Source of the DNA: DAOULT01 sp964646625
GTDB lineage: Bacteria > Chloroflexota > Anaerolineae > CAZYHC01
Length of the DNA stretch: 64,000 nt
Direction of reading: 5' to 3'
Assembly: GCA_964646625.1 (NCBI GenBank)
Contig: CAZYHC010000019.1
Span: 1 to 64,000, forward strand
The notes beneath the pieces were generated by a model. It made no database searches, had not been told where the DNA came from, and worked only from the letters and a program-made list of their open reading frames with translations. Each line of letters begins with the position of its first letter. Positions within the stretch are counted from its first letter, which is position 1. Position numbers and translations under genes: made by a program. This document shows, piece after piece, positions 8,673-17,738 of this stretch.

Positions 8673-9866
8673 ATGGATAAGAAAGAGATATTACGGAACG
8701 CCAAGGATCATTGTTTTTTTATTGGATTAAACGACAGTGGAGCAGAGCTATGTAAAGCCAATGCTCCTTATGGTATCGCTGGCATTCATTACATTCAACT
8801 TCAACTTGGTATAAGTCCAAACGCTACTTTTATTTCCACCCCAGATATGACCATTAGCCGAAACGTTAGTCGTTGGAAAAGCGGATTCGGTTATGGAGGG
8901 AAGATAAGCTGGGGAGCAGGAGATAAAGAATTTGTCATTCTTGACGTGAAACCTAATGCCTGTGGAATGCTGGTGGGGGGCTTGGAGGCCCTACCTGACA
9001 TTGAGGTTTTAATTAACACATTGCACAAAATGGAAAAAGATACAATAAAAATTGATGATATTGAAGTGATGTGGGATTTTTACAAAAGTAACCATTTTAT
9101 AGATTTATTTGAAGTAAGATCTATTGCAAAAACTGATATTGATTTACCCCCGTATGCTTTTATCATACATGGCTCTGCTGGTGAATTTAAGGGAGACAAT
9201 AAATCAGGCTTCGGTCTATATTTTGACAGTAGCAAACAATTAAATGAGATGGCTGAACATATTCAAACACCTTTTGGGGATTTTCACGTTCTTACTGGTA
9301 GTAATGCTGCAAAATACTTTGAAAAATATCAATATATTGAAAATTTTTCAAAGAGAAAAAGGAAACTGGCGGCGGAGCTGTTATTTGGAAAATTTATGGA
9401 AATTTCTAATGAGAACCATCAAGGACTTATAAATATGAACGAAATAGTGTTGGGCTGTCATCACTTGAAAAAGGCTTCTCTCTTTCCGCTCGCTTTAAGA
9501 GGCGACTTACCCGCATATCTAGTACGAGGTAAACCAAACCTCAGTTCCGAGATCATCGAATTACTTGGGTTCGAAAAAAGAGCCAAAAGACTGGGAGTTT
9601 ATGACCGACTCTTAAACGCCAACATTTTCCCTCACGGTGGAGGATACGTTTTTCCAGATATTTTAAGTGTCAATAAAGTAATAGAAATTGATGCGCAAAG
9701 ATACTTTGAAGTTGAAATGCAGAACGACAGGGGTAGAAAAATTATAGCTGAAGTTAGTGAGTTGCCTTTTGAATACAGAGGACGAACAGTTGTGCTGCGT
9801 GCTTTAGAGATTGGATTAATAGAGATTATCGCTAAGTTTATCCCACAATACGTCTTTAAAATATAG
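8673..9866 (+). CDS. Divergent RtcB-like protein (putative RNA ligase family), AT-rich
   Basis: 397 residues, AT-rich with codon use unlike its neighbours, so probably acquired. I see the RtcB metal and nucleotide-site order in weak form: Asp91 and Cys97 (DVKPNACGM), Asn140-His141 (SNHFIDLFEV, close to the RtcB GNHF.EV motif), His166 (IIHGSAGEF), His249 or His263/264, and His321 in PHGGGY where RtcB carries its guanylylated His in HGAGR. RtcB joins 2',3'-cyclic phosphate and 5'-OH RNA ends with GTP and Mn. Spacing around Asp91/Cys97 differs from classical RtcB, so activity is uncertain. The start is supported by GAGGTGA upstream. It could instead be an uncharacterised family that merely resembles RtcB. 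An HD hydrolase follows 13 nt downstream. Confidence 0.45.
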   Translation: MDKKEILRNAKDHCFFIGLNDSGAELCKANAPYGIAGIHYIQLQLGISPNATFISTPDMTISRNVSRWKSGFGYGGKISWGAGDKEFVILDVKPNACGMLVGGLEALPDIEVLINTLHKMEKDTIKIDDIEVMWDFYKSNHFIDLFEVRSIAKTDIDLPPYAFIIHGSAGEFKGDNKSGFGLYFDSSKQLNEMAEHIQTPFGDFHVLTGSNAAKYFEKYQYIENFSKRKRKLAAELLFGKFMEISNENHQGLINMNEIVLGCHHLKKASLFPLALRGDLPAYLVRGKPNLSSEIIELLGFEKRAKRLGVYDRLLNANIFPHGGGYVFPDILSVNKVIEIDAQRYFEVEMQNDRGRKIIAEVSELPFEYRGRTVVLRALEIGLIEIIAKFIPQYVFKI

Positions 9867-9879
9867 CAGGGGGTATGAT

Positions 9880-10506
9880 ATGTTCAACAGGAGGTTAACG
9901 TCCGAAGAAAGGCGATTGCTTCAGGAGCTTGAAGCCTTTGTTAAGGAAAAACACGCCAGCCTGGAAGGCCACGACTATACCCACGTCCTGCAGGTGACCC
10001 GGTTTGCCATAGAGATAGCCAACAACATCGAGGAGGAAGTGGATCCCATAGTGCTCATCTGCGGCGCTTTGTTGCACGACATCGGGCGGACGATATCCGA
10101 TGGGATGCACGGCCTGGTTGGCGGTTCGATGGCCGAAGAGCTTCTGGAATCGCTACCTCTTAGCGAGGAGCAAATAGGTAGGATAACCAAAGTGATCGTG
10201 CGGCACACCGTGACCTCCCATGTGCCCCCCGAGAGCGTGGAGGAGAAGATAATCTACGATGCCGATGGCTTGGATCGGCTAGGGGCGATGGGGCTGCTTC
10301 GTGGTTTCGTGGGGAAGAAGGGGGGCATGGTGGAGGTATTGGAGAGGTACATGGCCAAGAGAGTCAAGTGCTACGATAAGCTTTTCTTCCCCATCAGCCG
10401 GAGGATAGGCAAGGATTTGGATACCGAGATGAGGGAGTTGATCTCCCTTTTCACCCAGCGATTGAACGAGAGGAAGCAGGGGGTGGAGGAATTAGCGCTA
10501 CCGTAG
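9880..10506 (+). CDS. HD-domain phosphohydrolase
   Basis: 208 residues with the HD superfamily metal pattern: His35 (HDYTHV), His66-Asp67 (LLHDIGR), a His in DGMHGLVGG and a later Asp in YDADGLDRLG. This arrangement is that of small YedJ/YpgQ-like metal-dependent phosphohydrolases acting on nucleotides or related phosphates. The exact substrate is not evident. The N-terminus (TSEERRLLQELEAFVKEK) is a short helix. The gene follows the RtcB-like gene closely, but its composition is like the bulk of the window. The pair may therefore be only accidental neighbours. Confidence 0.8.
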   Translation: MFNRRLTSEERRLLQELEAFVKEKHASLEGHDYTHVLQVTRFAIEIANNIEEEVDPIVLICGALLHDIGRTISDGMHGLVGGSMAEELLESLPLSEEQIGRITKVIVRHTVTSHVPPESVEEKIIYDADGLDRLGAMGLLRGFVGKKGGMVEVLERYMAKRVKCYDKLFFPISRRIGKDLDTEMRELISLFTQRLNERKQGVEELALP

Positions 10507-10585
10507 CGCGGGGTAATTTTTTTGAAGCATAGATTTCGTCAAGAACGACCTGGCGGTGTAGGAGGTACACAGCGATTGGAAGAAG

Positions 10586-12001
10586 ATGAGAATAGAAGTG
10601 AAGCGCCGTAGTCTATATAAGCTTATAGGGTGTCTTGGGGTAGCCCTGGTATTGGGGCTTCTGATTTGCGGCGCTCTCTACGTCGGTGTGCCTGACCTGC
10701 GACGGCGCATCGATTATCTGCCCCGTCGGCTGGAGACCTGGTGGCGGAAGCTACAACCTCACCCCCAATACCTGCCCACGCCGGCCCCGACTCCCATCAT
10801 TGTTCCAGGAACGTCCCAGCCCATCGACTCACGCCCTACAATTACAGGGCCTTCACCGATCAGGACGGCTACGGCCACTCTCATCCCGACGAGACGGCCC
10901 ATGCCCCCCTCCGAACGGACCCCGACCACGACGGCCACTCCTCCGCCCACCGAAGTGATCACGTTTACGGTGGGTCCGATCCCATCTCCGGTCCCGTCCA
11001 CGCCGACCACGACGGCCACCCCTCCGCCTGCCGTAGCGATCACGTTTACGGCGGTGCCAATCGCCACCGCGGTCGTGGACGTGCTTCCCCAGACCGTCCT
11101 TCTGGAAGGTTTTCGCCACGAGTGGCAGAAATGGAACAATTGTGGTCCGGCCACGCTGGCTATGGCCCTCAGCTATTATGGGCGACCTGAGACCCAGATG
11201 GAGGCGGCGGCTTTCCTCAAGCCCAACTACGACGACAAGAACGTCAGCCCCACGGAGATGGCCGCTTACGTTCGCTCCCTTGGTCTGGAGGCGGTGGTGC
11301 GTCACGGCGGCGACGTGGAACGACTCAAACGCCTGCTAAACGGTGGCTTTCCGGTCGTGGTGGAGAACTGGTTTATCCCTGAACCTGGAGATGAGATGGG
11401 CCACTACCGCCTCTTGATCGGCTACGATGACCTGGCCGGCCATTTTATCACCCAGGACTCCTACAATGGGCCAAACGTGACCATCTCTTACCAGGCTTTG
11501 GAAGAGGTGTGGCGCGTCTTCAACTGGGTCTATCTGGTCGTCTATCGCCCTGAGCAGGCTGAGGATTTGAGGGCCATCATGGGGGCGGACCTGGACGACG
11601 TCACCATGTATCAGCGTGCCCTGGAGAGAGCCCAGGCCGCCCTTGACGACGATGCCTTTGCCTGGTTCAACGTGGGCACCAACCAGACAGGTCTGGGCCA
11701 TTATGACGAAGCGGCCGCCGCCTACGACCGGGCACGGGTATTGGGTCTGCCCTGGCGGATGCTTTGGTATCAGTTCGGCCCTTTCGAGGCCTACTATGCG
11801 GCAGGCCGCTACCAGGACGTGCTCGATCTGGCCCGCGCCAATCTGGGCACCTCAAAGGATTTGGAGGAATCGTACTATTATCGCGGCCTGGCCCTGGAGG
11901 CCCTGGGCCGCATCGAGGAGGCGCGTCAGGCCTACCAGACGGCTTTGCACTACAATCCCAATTTCAGGCGGGCGGCCGAGGCTCTGGCGGCGCTGGATTA
12001 A
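10586..12001 (+). CDS. Membrane-anchored C39-like peptidase domain with TPR tail, copy 1
   Basis: 471 residues. A single N-terminal membrane segment (about 12-34) is followed by a long Thr/Pro linker (about 60-160). A C39-like papain-fold domain then carries Cys in NNCGPATLAMALSYYG, His in GHYRLLIGYDD and Asp in TQDSYNG. The C-terminal 130 residues are TPR-like (ALERAQAALDDDAFAWFNVG, AAAAYDRARVLGLP). It is probably anchored and faces outward, processing or binding peptides. The AGGAGG at 10561-10566 is 19 nt before this ATG. A TTG at 10577 sits at ideal distance but its frame ends after 11 codons, because this copy has one base more than copy 2 near the start. The start is therefore uncertain. 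Confidence 0.75.
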   Translation: MRIEVKRRSLYKLIGCLGVALVLGLLICGALYVGVPDLRRRIDYLPRRLETWWRKLQPHPQYLPTPAPTPIIVPGTSQPIDSRPTITGPSPIRTATATLIPTRRPMPPSERTPTTTATPPPTEVITFTVGPIPSPVPSTPTTTATPPPAVAITFTAVPIATAVVDVLPQTVLLEGFRHEWQKWNNCGPATLAMALSYYGRPETQMEAAAFLKPNYDDKNVSPTEMAAYVRSLGLEAVVRHGGDVERLKRLLNGGFPVVVENWFIPEPGDEMGHYRLLIGYDDLAGHFITQDSYNGPNVTISYQALEEVWRVFNWVYLVVYRPEQAEDLRAIMGADLDDVTMYQRALERAQAALDDDAFAWFNVGTNQTGLGHYDEAAAAYDRARVLGLPWRMLWYQFGPFEAYYAAGRYQDVLDLARANLGTSKDLEESYYYRGLALEALGRIEEARQAYQTALHYNPNFRRAAEALAALD

Positions 12002-12032
12002 TTACCAATTTCGTGTAGGAGGTACACATCGA

Positions 12033-13352
12033 TTGGAAGAAAATGAAAATAGCGGTGAAGTGCTGTACCTATATGAGCTTACAGCGTGTTTTGGGATAGC
12101 TCTGGTGTTTTTGCTCCTGATGTGCTGCGCGCTCTACGTCGGCCTGCCCGACCTGCGACGGCGCATCGATTATCTGCCCCATCGGCTGGAGACCTGGCGA
12201 CGGAAGCTCCAACCTCATCTCCAATACGCGTCCACGCCAGCCCCAACTCCCACCACTGCGCCAGGCACGCCCCAGGTCATTGCCCCCAACCCTGCCACTA
12301 CGGAGGGGCCTTCACCGACCAGGATGGCTACGGCCACTTTCATCCCGACGAGACAGCCGACGACGGCCACCCCTCCGCCCCCCGTAGCGATCACCTTTAC
12401 GGTGATTCCAGTCCCAACCTTCGTCGTGGACACGCTTCCCCAGGCCGTCCTCCTGAAAGGTTTTCGCCACGAGTGGCAAAAATGGAGCAACTGCGGCCCG
12501 GCCACGTTGGCTATGGCCCTCAGCTACTACGGGCGACCTGAGACCCAGATGGAAGCGGCCGCTTTCCTCAAGCCCAACTACGACGACAAGAACGTCACCC
12601 CCACGGAGATAGTCACCTACACTCGCTCCCTTGGTCTGGAGGCGGTGGTGCGTTACGGCGGCGACGTGGAACGACTCAAACGCCTGCTCAATGGCGGCTT
12701 TCCGGTCGTGGTGGAAAACTGGTTTATCCCCAGGCCTGAATATGAGATAGGCCACTACCGCCTCTTGATCGGCTATGATGATAGGGCCAGCCATTTTATC
12801 ACCTACGACTCCTACAATGGGCCAGACGTGACTATCTCTTACCAGGACTTGGAAAAGGTGTGGCGCGTCTTCAACTGGGTCTATCTGATCGTCTATCGTC
12901 CTGAGCAGGCTGAGGATTTGAGGGCCATCATTGGGGCGGATCTGGACGACGTCACCATGTATCAACGTGCTCTGGAGAGAGCTCAGGCCGCCCCTGACGA
13001 CGATGCCTTTGCCTGGTTCGACGCAGGCACCAACCTGACAGGTCTGGGCCGCTATCACGAAGCGGCCGCCGCTTACGACCGGGCACGGGCGTTAGGTTTG
13101 CCCTGGCGGATGCTTTGGTACCAGTTCGGCCCTTTCGAGGCCTACTATGCGGCAGGCCGCTACCAGGACGTGCTCGATCTGGCCCGCGCCAATCTGGGCA
13201 CCTCAAAGGATTTGGAGGAATCGTACTATTATCGCGGCCTGGCCCTGGAGGCCCTGGGCCGCATCGAGGAGGCGCGTCAGGCCTACCAGACGGCTTTGCA
13301 CTACAATCCCAATTTCAGGCGGGCGGCCGAGGCTCTGGCGGCGCTGGGTTAA
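12033..13352 (+). CDS. Membrane-anchored C39-like peptidase domain with TPR tail, copy 2
   Basis: Tandem paralogue of the preceding gene, 439 residues from a TTG start at 12033 that follows AGGAGG (12017-12022) by 10 nt. The ATG that aligns with copy 1's start (12042) is out of frame here and hits a stop, because one base is missing relative to copy 1. Membrane anchor, shorter Thr/Pro linker, C39-like Cys (SNCGPATL), His (GHYRLLIGYDD) and Asp (TYDSYNG), and the TPR tail are all kept. The last 226 bases before the stop region are identical to copy 1. Translation initiation efficiency of the two copies probably differs. Confidence 0.75.
   Translation: MEENENSGEVLYLYELTACFGIALVFLLLMCCALYVGLPDLRRRIDYLPHRLETWRRKLQPHLQYASTPAPTPTTAPGTPQVIAPNPATTEGPSPTRMATATFIPTRQPTTATPPPPVAITFTVIPVPTFVVDTLPQAVLLKGFRHEWQKWSNCGPATLAMALSYYGRPETQMEAAAFLKPNYDDKNVTPTEIVTYTRSLGLEAVVRYGGDVERLKRLLNGGFPVVVENWFIPRPEYEIGHYRLLIGYDDRASHFITYDSYNGPDVTISYQDLEKVWRVFNWVYLIVYRPEQAEDLRAIIGADLDDVTMYQRALERAQAAPDDDAFAWFDAGTNLTGLGRYHEAAAAYDRARALGLPWRMLWYQFGPFEAYYAAGRYQDVLDLARANLGTSKDLEESYYYRGLALEALGRIEEARQAYQTALHYNPNFRRAAEALAALG
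13122..13347 (+). repeat. 226-bp tract identical to 11771-11996
   Basis: The 3' ends of the two C39/TPR genes are identical over this stretch, while their 5' halves show many substitutions and indels. Recent gene conversion or uneven selection would explain the contrast. The repeat spacing is 1351 bp. Confidence 0.85.
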
Positions 13353-13378
13353 TCTCGATTTATCTTTGGGAGCGGGAG

Positions 13379-14929
13379 ATGGAAACAGGAGTAAGCCGCA
13401 GAGGGCCACACCTGGCCCGTTCGGTGGGCATCGTCATGGCCGGTTTTGTGGTCAGCAAGATCGTGGGCCTGGGGCGGGAGATGGTGGTGGCCGGCACTTT
13501 CGGCACGGGCCCGGAGTTGGACGCCTATTACGCCGCCTTCGGCGTCCCCGATCTCCTGTTCACCCTCATCGCCGGCGGAGCGTTGGCTTCCGCTTTCATC
13601 CCCGTTTTCAGCGGTTATCTGGCCCGGCGGGACACGGCGGGGGCCTGGCGGTTGGCCAGCGCCGTGACCAACCTGGTGTTTCTGGTGGTGGCCGTTATAG
13701 CCGTGCTTATGGCCTGGGCGACTCCCGCCCTGGTGTCCGGCCTGATCGCCCCTGGCTTCTCGGCCGCGCAGCAGCAGTTGACCGTCAGATTAATATATCC
13801 CATCCTGCTGTCCACGCTTATTTTCAGCGTGAGCGGCATCGTGATGGGCATTCTCAACGCCCACCAGCACTTCCTGTTACCGGCTTTTGCGCCGGCTTTC
13901 TACAACCTGGGCATTATCCTTGGGGCTCTTTTCCTGACCCCCTGGCTGGGGGTCTATGGCCTGGCGGTGGGGGTGGTGCTGGGGGCCGGGCTGCACCTGG
14001 TGGTTCAGGTGCCGGGCCTGATCCACTATGGTGGGCGCTATACGCCCGGCTTTGCCAGTCCCGGCCTGTCCCAGGTAGTGTGGCTGATGTGGCCCCGCAT
14101 GTTGGCCCTGGGAGTGGTCAAACTCAACTTCCTGATCGCCAACAATCTGGCCTCCCGGCTGGGTGAGGGTAGCGTCTCGGCCCTCAACTTCGGCTGGCTG
14201 GCGATGCAGTTGCCGGAGACCATCATCGGCACGGCGGTAGCCAAAGCGGTGTTTCCTACCCTGGCCGAACTGGACGCCCTGGAGGAGCGGGCGGCTCTAC
14301 GCCGCACTCTATCGGGCGCGTTGCGGGCTATCCTGACCCTGACCATCCCCGCCGCAGCGGGCCTTATCGTGCTGGGTCGTCCTCTGGTGCGGCTTCTTTT
14401 CGAGCGGGGAGCGTTCGGCACGGCCTCCACTGAGGCCGTCTATTGGGCCTTAGCCTTTTACGCCCTGGGATTGGTGGGCCACTCTTCGCTGGAAGTGGTG
14501 GCCCGTTTCTTCTACGCCCAAAAAGACACCATCACTCCGCTGTTTGCGGCCAGGGTTGCCATGCAGGTCAACATTTTGCTTAGCCTGGCCTTGCTTGGCC
14601 CGCTGGGGCACGGGGGGCTGGCCCTGGCCAATTCTCTGGCCGTAAGCCTGGAGGTGGTCATACTCCTGGGCCTGGCCCATGTGCGAATGAAAGGGATCGA
14701 GGGAAAGCTTCTGCTGAGCACGGCCGGGCGTTCCCTTTTGGCCGCCGTGGTCATGGCTTTGGTGTTGAGGGGCTTCACGGTCTGGCAGCGCGGGGCTGGC
14801 CCCCTGGTATTGGGGCTGGGCGGGGCAGGGCTGGGGTTAGCGGTCTATCTGGGCGTGGCCCTGGCCCTGGGTTCGGAGGAGATCAGAGTAGTGATGTCTG
14901 TGGTACGCAGAAGATTAAAGCACAGTTAA
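13379..14929 (+). CDS. murJ: Lipid II flippase MurJ (MviN family)
   Basis: 516 residues, the usual MurJ length, with about 14 hydrophobic segments. It translocates lipid-linked peptidoglycan precursor across the cytoplasmic membrane. Characteristic parts are ARSVGIVMAGFVVSKIVGLGRE at the start, GTGPELDAYYAAFGVPDL with the conserved Asp/Ala region, and FFYAQKDTITP in the second half. I use the ATG at 13379, preceded by GGGAGCGGGAG. The frame is open far upstream through the end of the C39/TPR gene, but that part is antisense-like shadow. It starts 26 nt after the C39/TPR copy 2 stop, so the three genes could be co-transcribed. Confidence 0.9.
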   Translation: METGVSRRGPHLARSVGIVMAGFVVSKIVGLGREMVVAGTFGTGPELDAYYAAFGVPDLLFTLIAGGALASAFIPVFSGYLARRDTAGAWRLASAVTNLVFLVVAVIAVLMAWATPALVSGLIAPGFSAAQQQLTVRLIYPILLSTLIFSVSGIVMGILNAHQHFLLPAFAPAFYNLGIILGALFLTPWLGVYGLAVGVVLGAGLHLVVQVPGLIHYGGRYTPGFASPGLSQVVWLMWPRMLALGVVKLNFLIANNLASRLGEGSVSALNFGWLAMQLPETIIGTAVAKAVFPTLAELDALEERAALRRTLSGALRAILTLTIPAAAGLIVLGRPLVRLLFERGAFGTASTEAVYWALAFYALGLVGHSSLEVVARFFYAQKDTITPLFAARVAMQVNILLSLALLGPLGHGGLALANSLAVSLEVVILLGLAHVRMKGIEGKLLLSTAGRSLLAAVVMALVLRGFTVWQRGAGPLVLGLGGAGLGLAVYLGVALALGSEEIRVVMSVVRRRLKHS

Positions 14930-15111
14930 TCGTCATCTCTGGCCGGTTTAGTATCAACTTTGCCCTGTAAGATCATATCAGCGTCGGGGGTAAATTTGAC
15001 GTGGTACATCACGAGTTTTCGAATGCGCAAGGCTATGACCTCACTCGCTGTTGAGTTTATTATACATTACCTCAACCTATTTTACAAACCGGTCGGAAAG
15101 GATAGAGACAT

Positions 15112-16011
15112 ATGAGACGAGACAAACGATACTGGTTCAATTTGCTGCGTCTTTTCCTGGCCGGGCTGCTCTCGGCCATATCGCTGATCATTGTCGGTCT
15201 GGCCTATCTCTGCGCCAGTGTTTTTGCCCATCCCATACGCATCCCGCTGGGCCTCACCCCGGCCTGGTACGACCTGCCCTACGAGGAGGTACGCTTTCTC
15301 AGCGCGGATGGTCTCTCTCTGTCCGGCTGGTATATCCCCTCCCAGAATGGGGCGGCGGTCATTTTCTGTCATGGCTGGAACGGCAATCGCAACCTGGGGT
15401 TGGGGCGGGCCGTGGGGCTGGCCCGGCACGGTTACGGAGCGCTGCTGTTCGATTTCCGCGCTCACGGCCAGAGCGAGGGGCGGGTCTGTAGTCTGGGCCC
15501 GGCCGAAGTGGACGATCTGCTGGGGGCGATAGAGTACCTTAAAACCAGGTCCGATATCGATGCGGGGCGGATCGGCGTTCTGGGGCTGTCTATGGGGGGA
15601 GCGGTGGCCATCCTGACGGCGGCCAGGAGCCAGGACCTGCGGGCTATCGTGGTGGAGGGCCCTTATGCCAGCCAGGTTTCCCGCCCCCGGCCGCGCCGCG
15701 TGAGCGACGTGCCCGACTTCCTGATGGGGTATCTGTGCAAAAAGTTCATCGAGTGGAAGGCGGGTATCTCCTACTCTGCGGCCAGGCCGGTGGACAAAGT
15801 CGGGGCGATAAGTCCACGGCCTGTTCTTTTCATCTACGGCACAGACATCGAGGGTGGACGTCAACTGTATGAAGCGGCCCGCCAGCCCAAGGAACTGTGG
15901 CACATCCCGGAAGCGCCTCACCTGGGTGGGTTTGCCGCCCGCCCGGAGGAGTACGCCGCCAAAATCTTAACCTTTTACGACCAGGCTCTGACCGCGCTAC
16001 GTGATCGATAG
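15112..16011 (+). CDS. Membrane-anchored alpha/beta hydrolase
   Basis: 299 residues with an N-terminal membrane anchor (about 8-37). The hydrolase fold shows the oxyanion region FCHGWNGN, nucleophile elbow GLSMGG with Ser, an Asp in FIYGTDIEG and the His in EAPHLGG. All three catalytic positions appear intact. The closest general type is the BEM46/YfhR-like serine hydrolase (esterase or peptidase). The substrate cannot be told. The start at 15112 follows GGAAAGGATAGAGACAT. A 182-nt gap upstream separates it from murJ, so it likely has its own promoter. Confidence 0.8.
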   Translation: MRRDKRYWFNLLRLFLAGLLSAISLIIVGLAYLCASVFAHPIRIPLGLTPAWYDLPYEEVRFLSADGLSLSGWYIPSQNGAAVIFCHGWNGNRNLGLGRAVGLARHGYGALLFDFRAHGQSEGRVCSLGPAEVDDLLGAIEYLKTRSDIDAGRIGVLGLSMGGAVAILTAARSQDLRAIVVEGPYASQVSRPRPRRVSDVPDFLMGYLCKKFIEWKAGISYSAARPVDKVGAISPRPVLFIYGTDIEGGRQLYEAARQPKELWHIPEAPHLGGFAARPEEYAAKILTFYDQALTALRDR

Positions 16012-16088
16012 AGGCGCCCTGCGACCACCCTGGGAAAGGGCCCTGCCTCCCGTCCAGGTGCCAGGTGCCGCCCTCTCCTGTTTACCAT

Positions 16089-16155
16089 ACTATCTAAACC
16101 TTAACGAAATCTCAACTAAACCTCTCCCCTCGCCGCCTCTGAAATGTGTTATAGT
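16089..16155 (+). promoter_or_regulatory. PhoP-box-like direct repeat and -10 upstream of the small TPR gene
   Basis: CTTAAC (16100) and CTCAAC (16111) are spaced exactly 11 bp, with weaker units at 16089 and 16122. The -10 TATAGT starts at 16150, 23 nt after the last unit. The same words, the same 11-bp period and the same distance to -10 occur upstream of the response regulator (60204-60269). Confidence 0.5.
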
Positions 16156-16219
16156 TAGGGGCAGGAACGATATCAGGCTGCTCCTGGCAAGCAGTAAGCC
16201 CTGCTATTAGGAGGTTCAG

Positions 16220-16549
16220 GTGGTCCCTGCACATACTGCATCGCGATCGGCGGAGTGGGTAAGATACGTTGATAAAGGTCGAATCTACCTTGACCGTGGT
16301 GAGTTCCAGAAGGCTATAGACGAATTCGATAAAGCTATCGAGATAGACCCCAGCGGCAACATTTCTAACCGGAGTGGGATGGCCTATTACCTGAGAGGAA
16401 TGTGCCACGCTCGTCTCGACGATCTGAGCGCCGCAGCCAAAGATTTCAGGAGGGCGTGGCTCATCGACCAGAAGCTTATGTACTACGAAGCCATGGAAAA
16501 GGCGATGGACGAACTGGGGCGAAGAGGTCTGTCCTATCCAGAACAATAA
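16220..16549 (+). CDS. Small TPR protein
   Basis: 109 residues starting at GTG with AGGAGG five bases upstream. Residues about 13-48 form a clear TPR (YVDKGRIYLDRGEFQKAIDEF DKA..), and 55-85 a second, less regular one (AYYLRGMCHARLDDLSAAAKDF). There is no signal peptide, so it is probably a cytoplasmic protein-binding module. The PhoP-like direct repeat upstream suggests control by an OmpR/PhoB-family regulator. It is followed by a strong bidirectional terminator. Confidence 0.7.
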   Translation: MVPAHTASRSAEWVRYVDKGRIYLDRGEFQKAIDEFDKAIEIDPSGNISNRSGMAYYLRGMCHARLDDLSAAAKDFRRAWLIDQKLMYYEAMEKAMDELGRRGLSYPEQ

Positions 16550-16593
16550 CGGCCTCCCCAGGCATGACCCGTTCGAAGAAAGCAAATGCATAA

Positions 16594-16624
16594 AAAACGC
16601 CTGTTCTTCAAGGACAGGCGTTTT
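16594..16624. terminator. Bidirectional intrinsic terminator
   Basis: Arms AAAACGCCTGT (16594-16604) and ACAGGCGTTTT (16614-16624) make a perfect 11-bp stem with T runs on both strands. It separates the convergent small TPR gene and the dehydrogenase gene. Confidence 0.85.
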
Positions 16625-16693
16625 AGCAAAGGATTTACTACGATTGGGCGACGGTTGAACTCTCTACCGTGATGGCCAGCGTGGGGGCAGGAT

Positions 16694-17701
16694 TTAGCCC
16701 TGCAACTGGATTTTCATGGCCTCGCCCGTCTGAGCCAGCTCCAGGGCTTCCTCAAAGCGGGCCAGGGGCAGAGAGTGGGAAAGCAGAGGGGTGACGTCTA
16801 CCACCCCGCCCTCCAGCAGAGCAATGGCCGGATAGAAGGTGTAGCACAGAGCATAGGTGCCCAGGATGTGCCAGTCGTTTTTGAAAACGTCGAAGGGGCT
16901 GAGGGAGATGCGAGCCTCCGGCGGGTTGACCCCGAACATGAGCATCTGGCCGGTGGGTTTGAGGTACTGGAAGGCTTTTTCCACCACCTGGGGGACGCCG
17001 GTAGCATCCACCACCACCGCGAAACCGAAAGGAGCCAGGGCGCGCAAAGCCTGGTCTTGATCCGGCCCGGCCACCACCGTAGCCCAGGCTCCCAGTTTTT
17101 GGGCCAGTTCCAGCCGCTTCTCCTTCAGATCGACGACCACCACCCGCGAGGCGCCGCTGTGCCTGAGAGTTTGCAGGAGCAAAAGGCCCATCGGCCCCGA
17201 GCCGAAGATCAGCACCTCGTCGCCGGGCCAGACCCGTAAACGCTGCATGGCGTAGACCACGCAGGAAAGAGGCTCGACAAAGGCCGCTTCTTCAAAAGTG
17301 ACCTCGTCGGGGATGGGATAGACGTTGCGGACAGGCGCGGCCACGTACTGGGCGAACCCGCCGTGGCGCGTCACCCCGATGCCCTCCCAGTTCTGGCAGT
17401 GCATACCCTTTTGCAATCTACAGAAGTAACAACCGCCGCAGAAAACGTTGGGATCGACCGTCACCCGTGCTCCTACCTGGAAGGTTGTCACCTCTGCCCC
17501 TACCTCCTCCACCACCCCCGAGAACTCGTGGCCGGGGATGATAGGATAGTGGGAGAGGTAAGCACCCTCGTAGATGTGTTGATCGGTGCCACACAGCCCG
17601 CAGGCTTTGACCGCCACCAGAACCTCATGCGGGCCAATCTCAGGCACAGGTACCTCTTTGACGGAGAGTTTGTGCGGCGCTTCGATAACTACCGCCTGCA
17701 T
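16694..17701 (-). CDS. Zinc-dependent MDR-family dehydrogenase (sugar/polyol type), 1
   Basis: 335 residues from the ATG at 17701, which has GAGGAGG at 17714-17708. A farther upstream in-frame start at 17716 would overlap that ribosome site. Medium-chain dehydrogenase features: catalytic zinc region CGLCGTD and PGHEFSG, structural zinc Cys set in CGGCYFCRLQKGMHC, and the NAD Rossmann turn GSGPMG. The family oxidises secondary alcohols of sugars and polyols with NAD(P). It is the last gene of the uptake locus. The conserved gene pair and context point to polyol or sugar-alcohol catabolism (inference). The exact substrate is not readable. Confidence 0.82.
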   Translation of the reverse strand: MQAVVIEAPHKLSVKEVPVPEIGPHEVLVAVKACGLCGTDQHIYEGAYLSHYPIIPGHEFSGVVEEVGAEVTTFQVGARVTVDPNVFCGGCYFCRLQKGMHCQNWEGIGVTRHGGFAQYVAAPVRNVYPIPDEVTFEEAAFVEPLSCVVYAMQRLRVWPGDEVLIFGSGPMGLLLLQTLRHSGASRVVVVDLKEKRLELAQKLGAWATVVAGPDQDQALRALAPFGFAVVVDATGVPQVVEKAFQYLKPTGQMLMFGVNPPEARISLSPFDVFKNDWHILGTYALCYTFYPAIALLEGGVVDVTPLLSHSLPLARFEEALELAQTGEAMKIQLQG

Positions 17702-17738
17702 TGCCGACCTCCTCAATGTTTTATGCCCATCAACTAGC

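Noticed and set aside
13115..13378. Long N-terminal extension of MurJ
   Set aside because: The frame is open upstream, but it overlaps the C39/TPR gene and the family start is at the ATG with a ribosome site.
14926..15030. A 34-codon minus-strand frame starting TTG after murJ
   Set aside because: It overlaps the murJ stop, has no firm ribosome site and no recognisable motif; probably chance.
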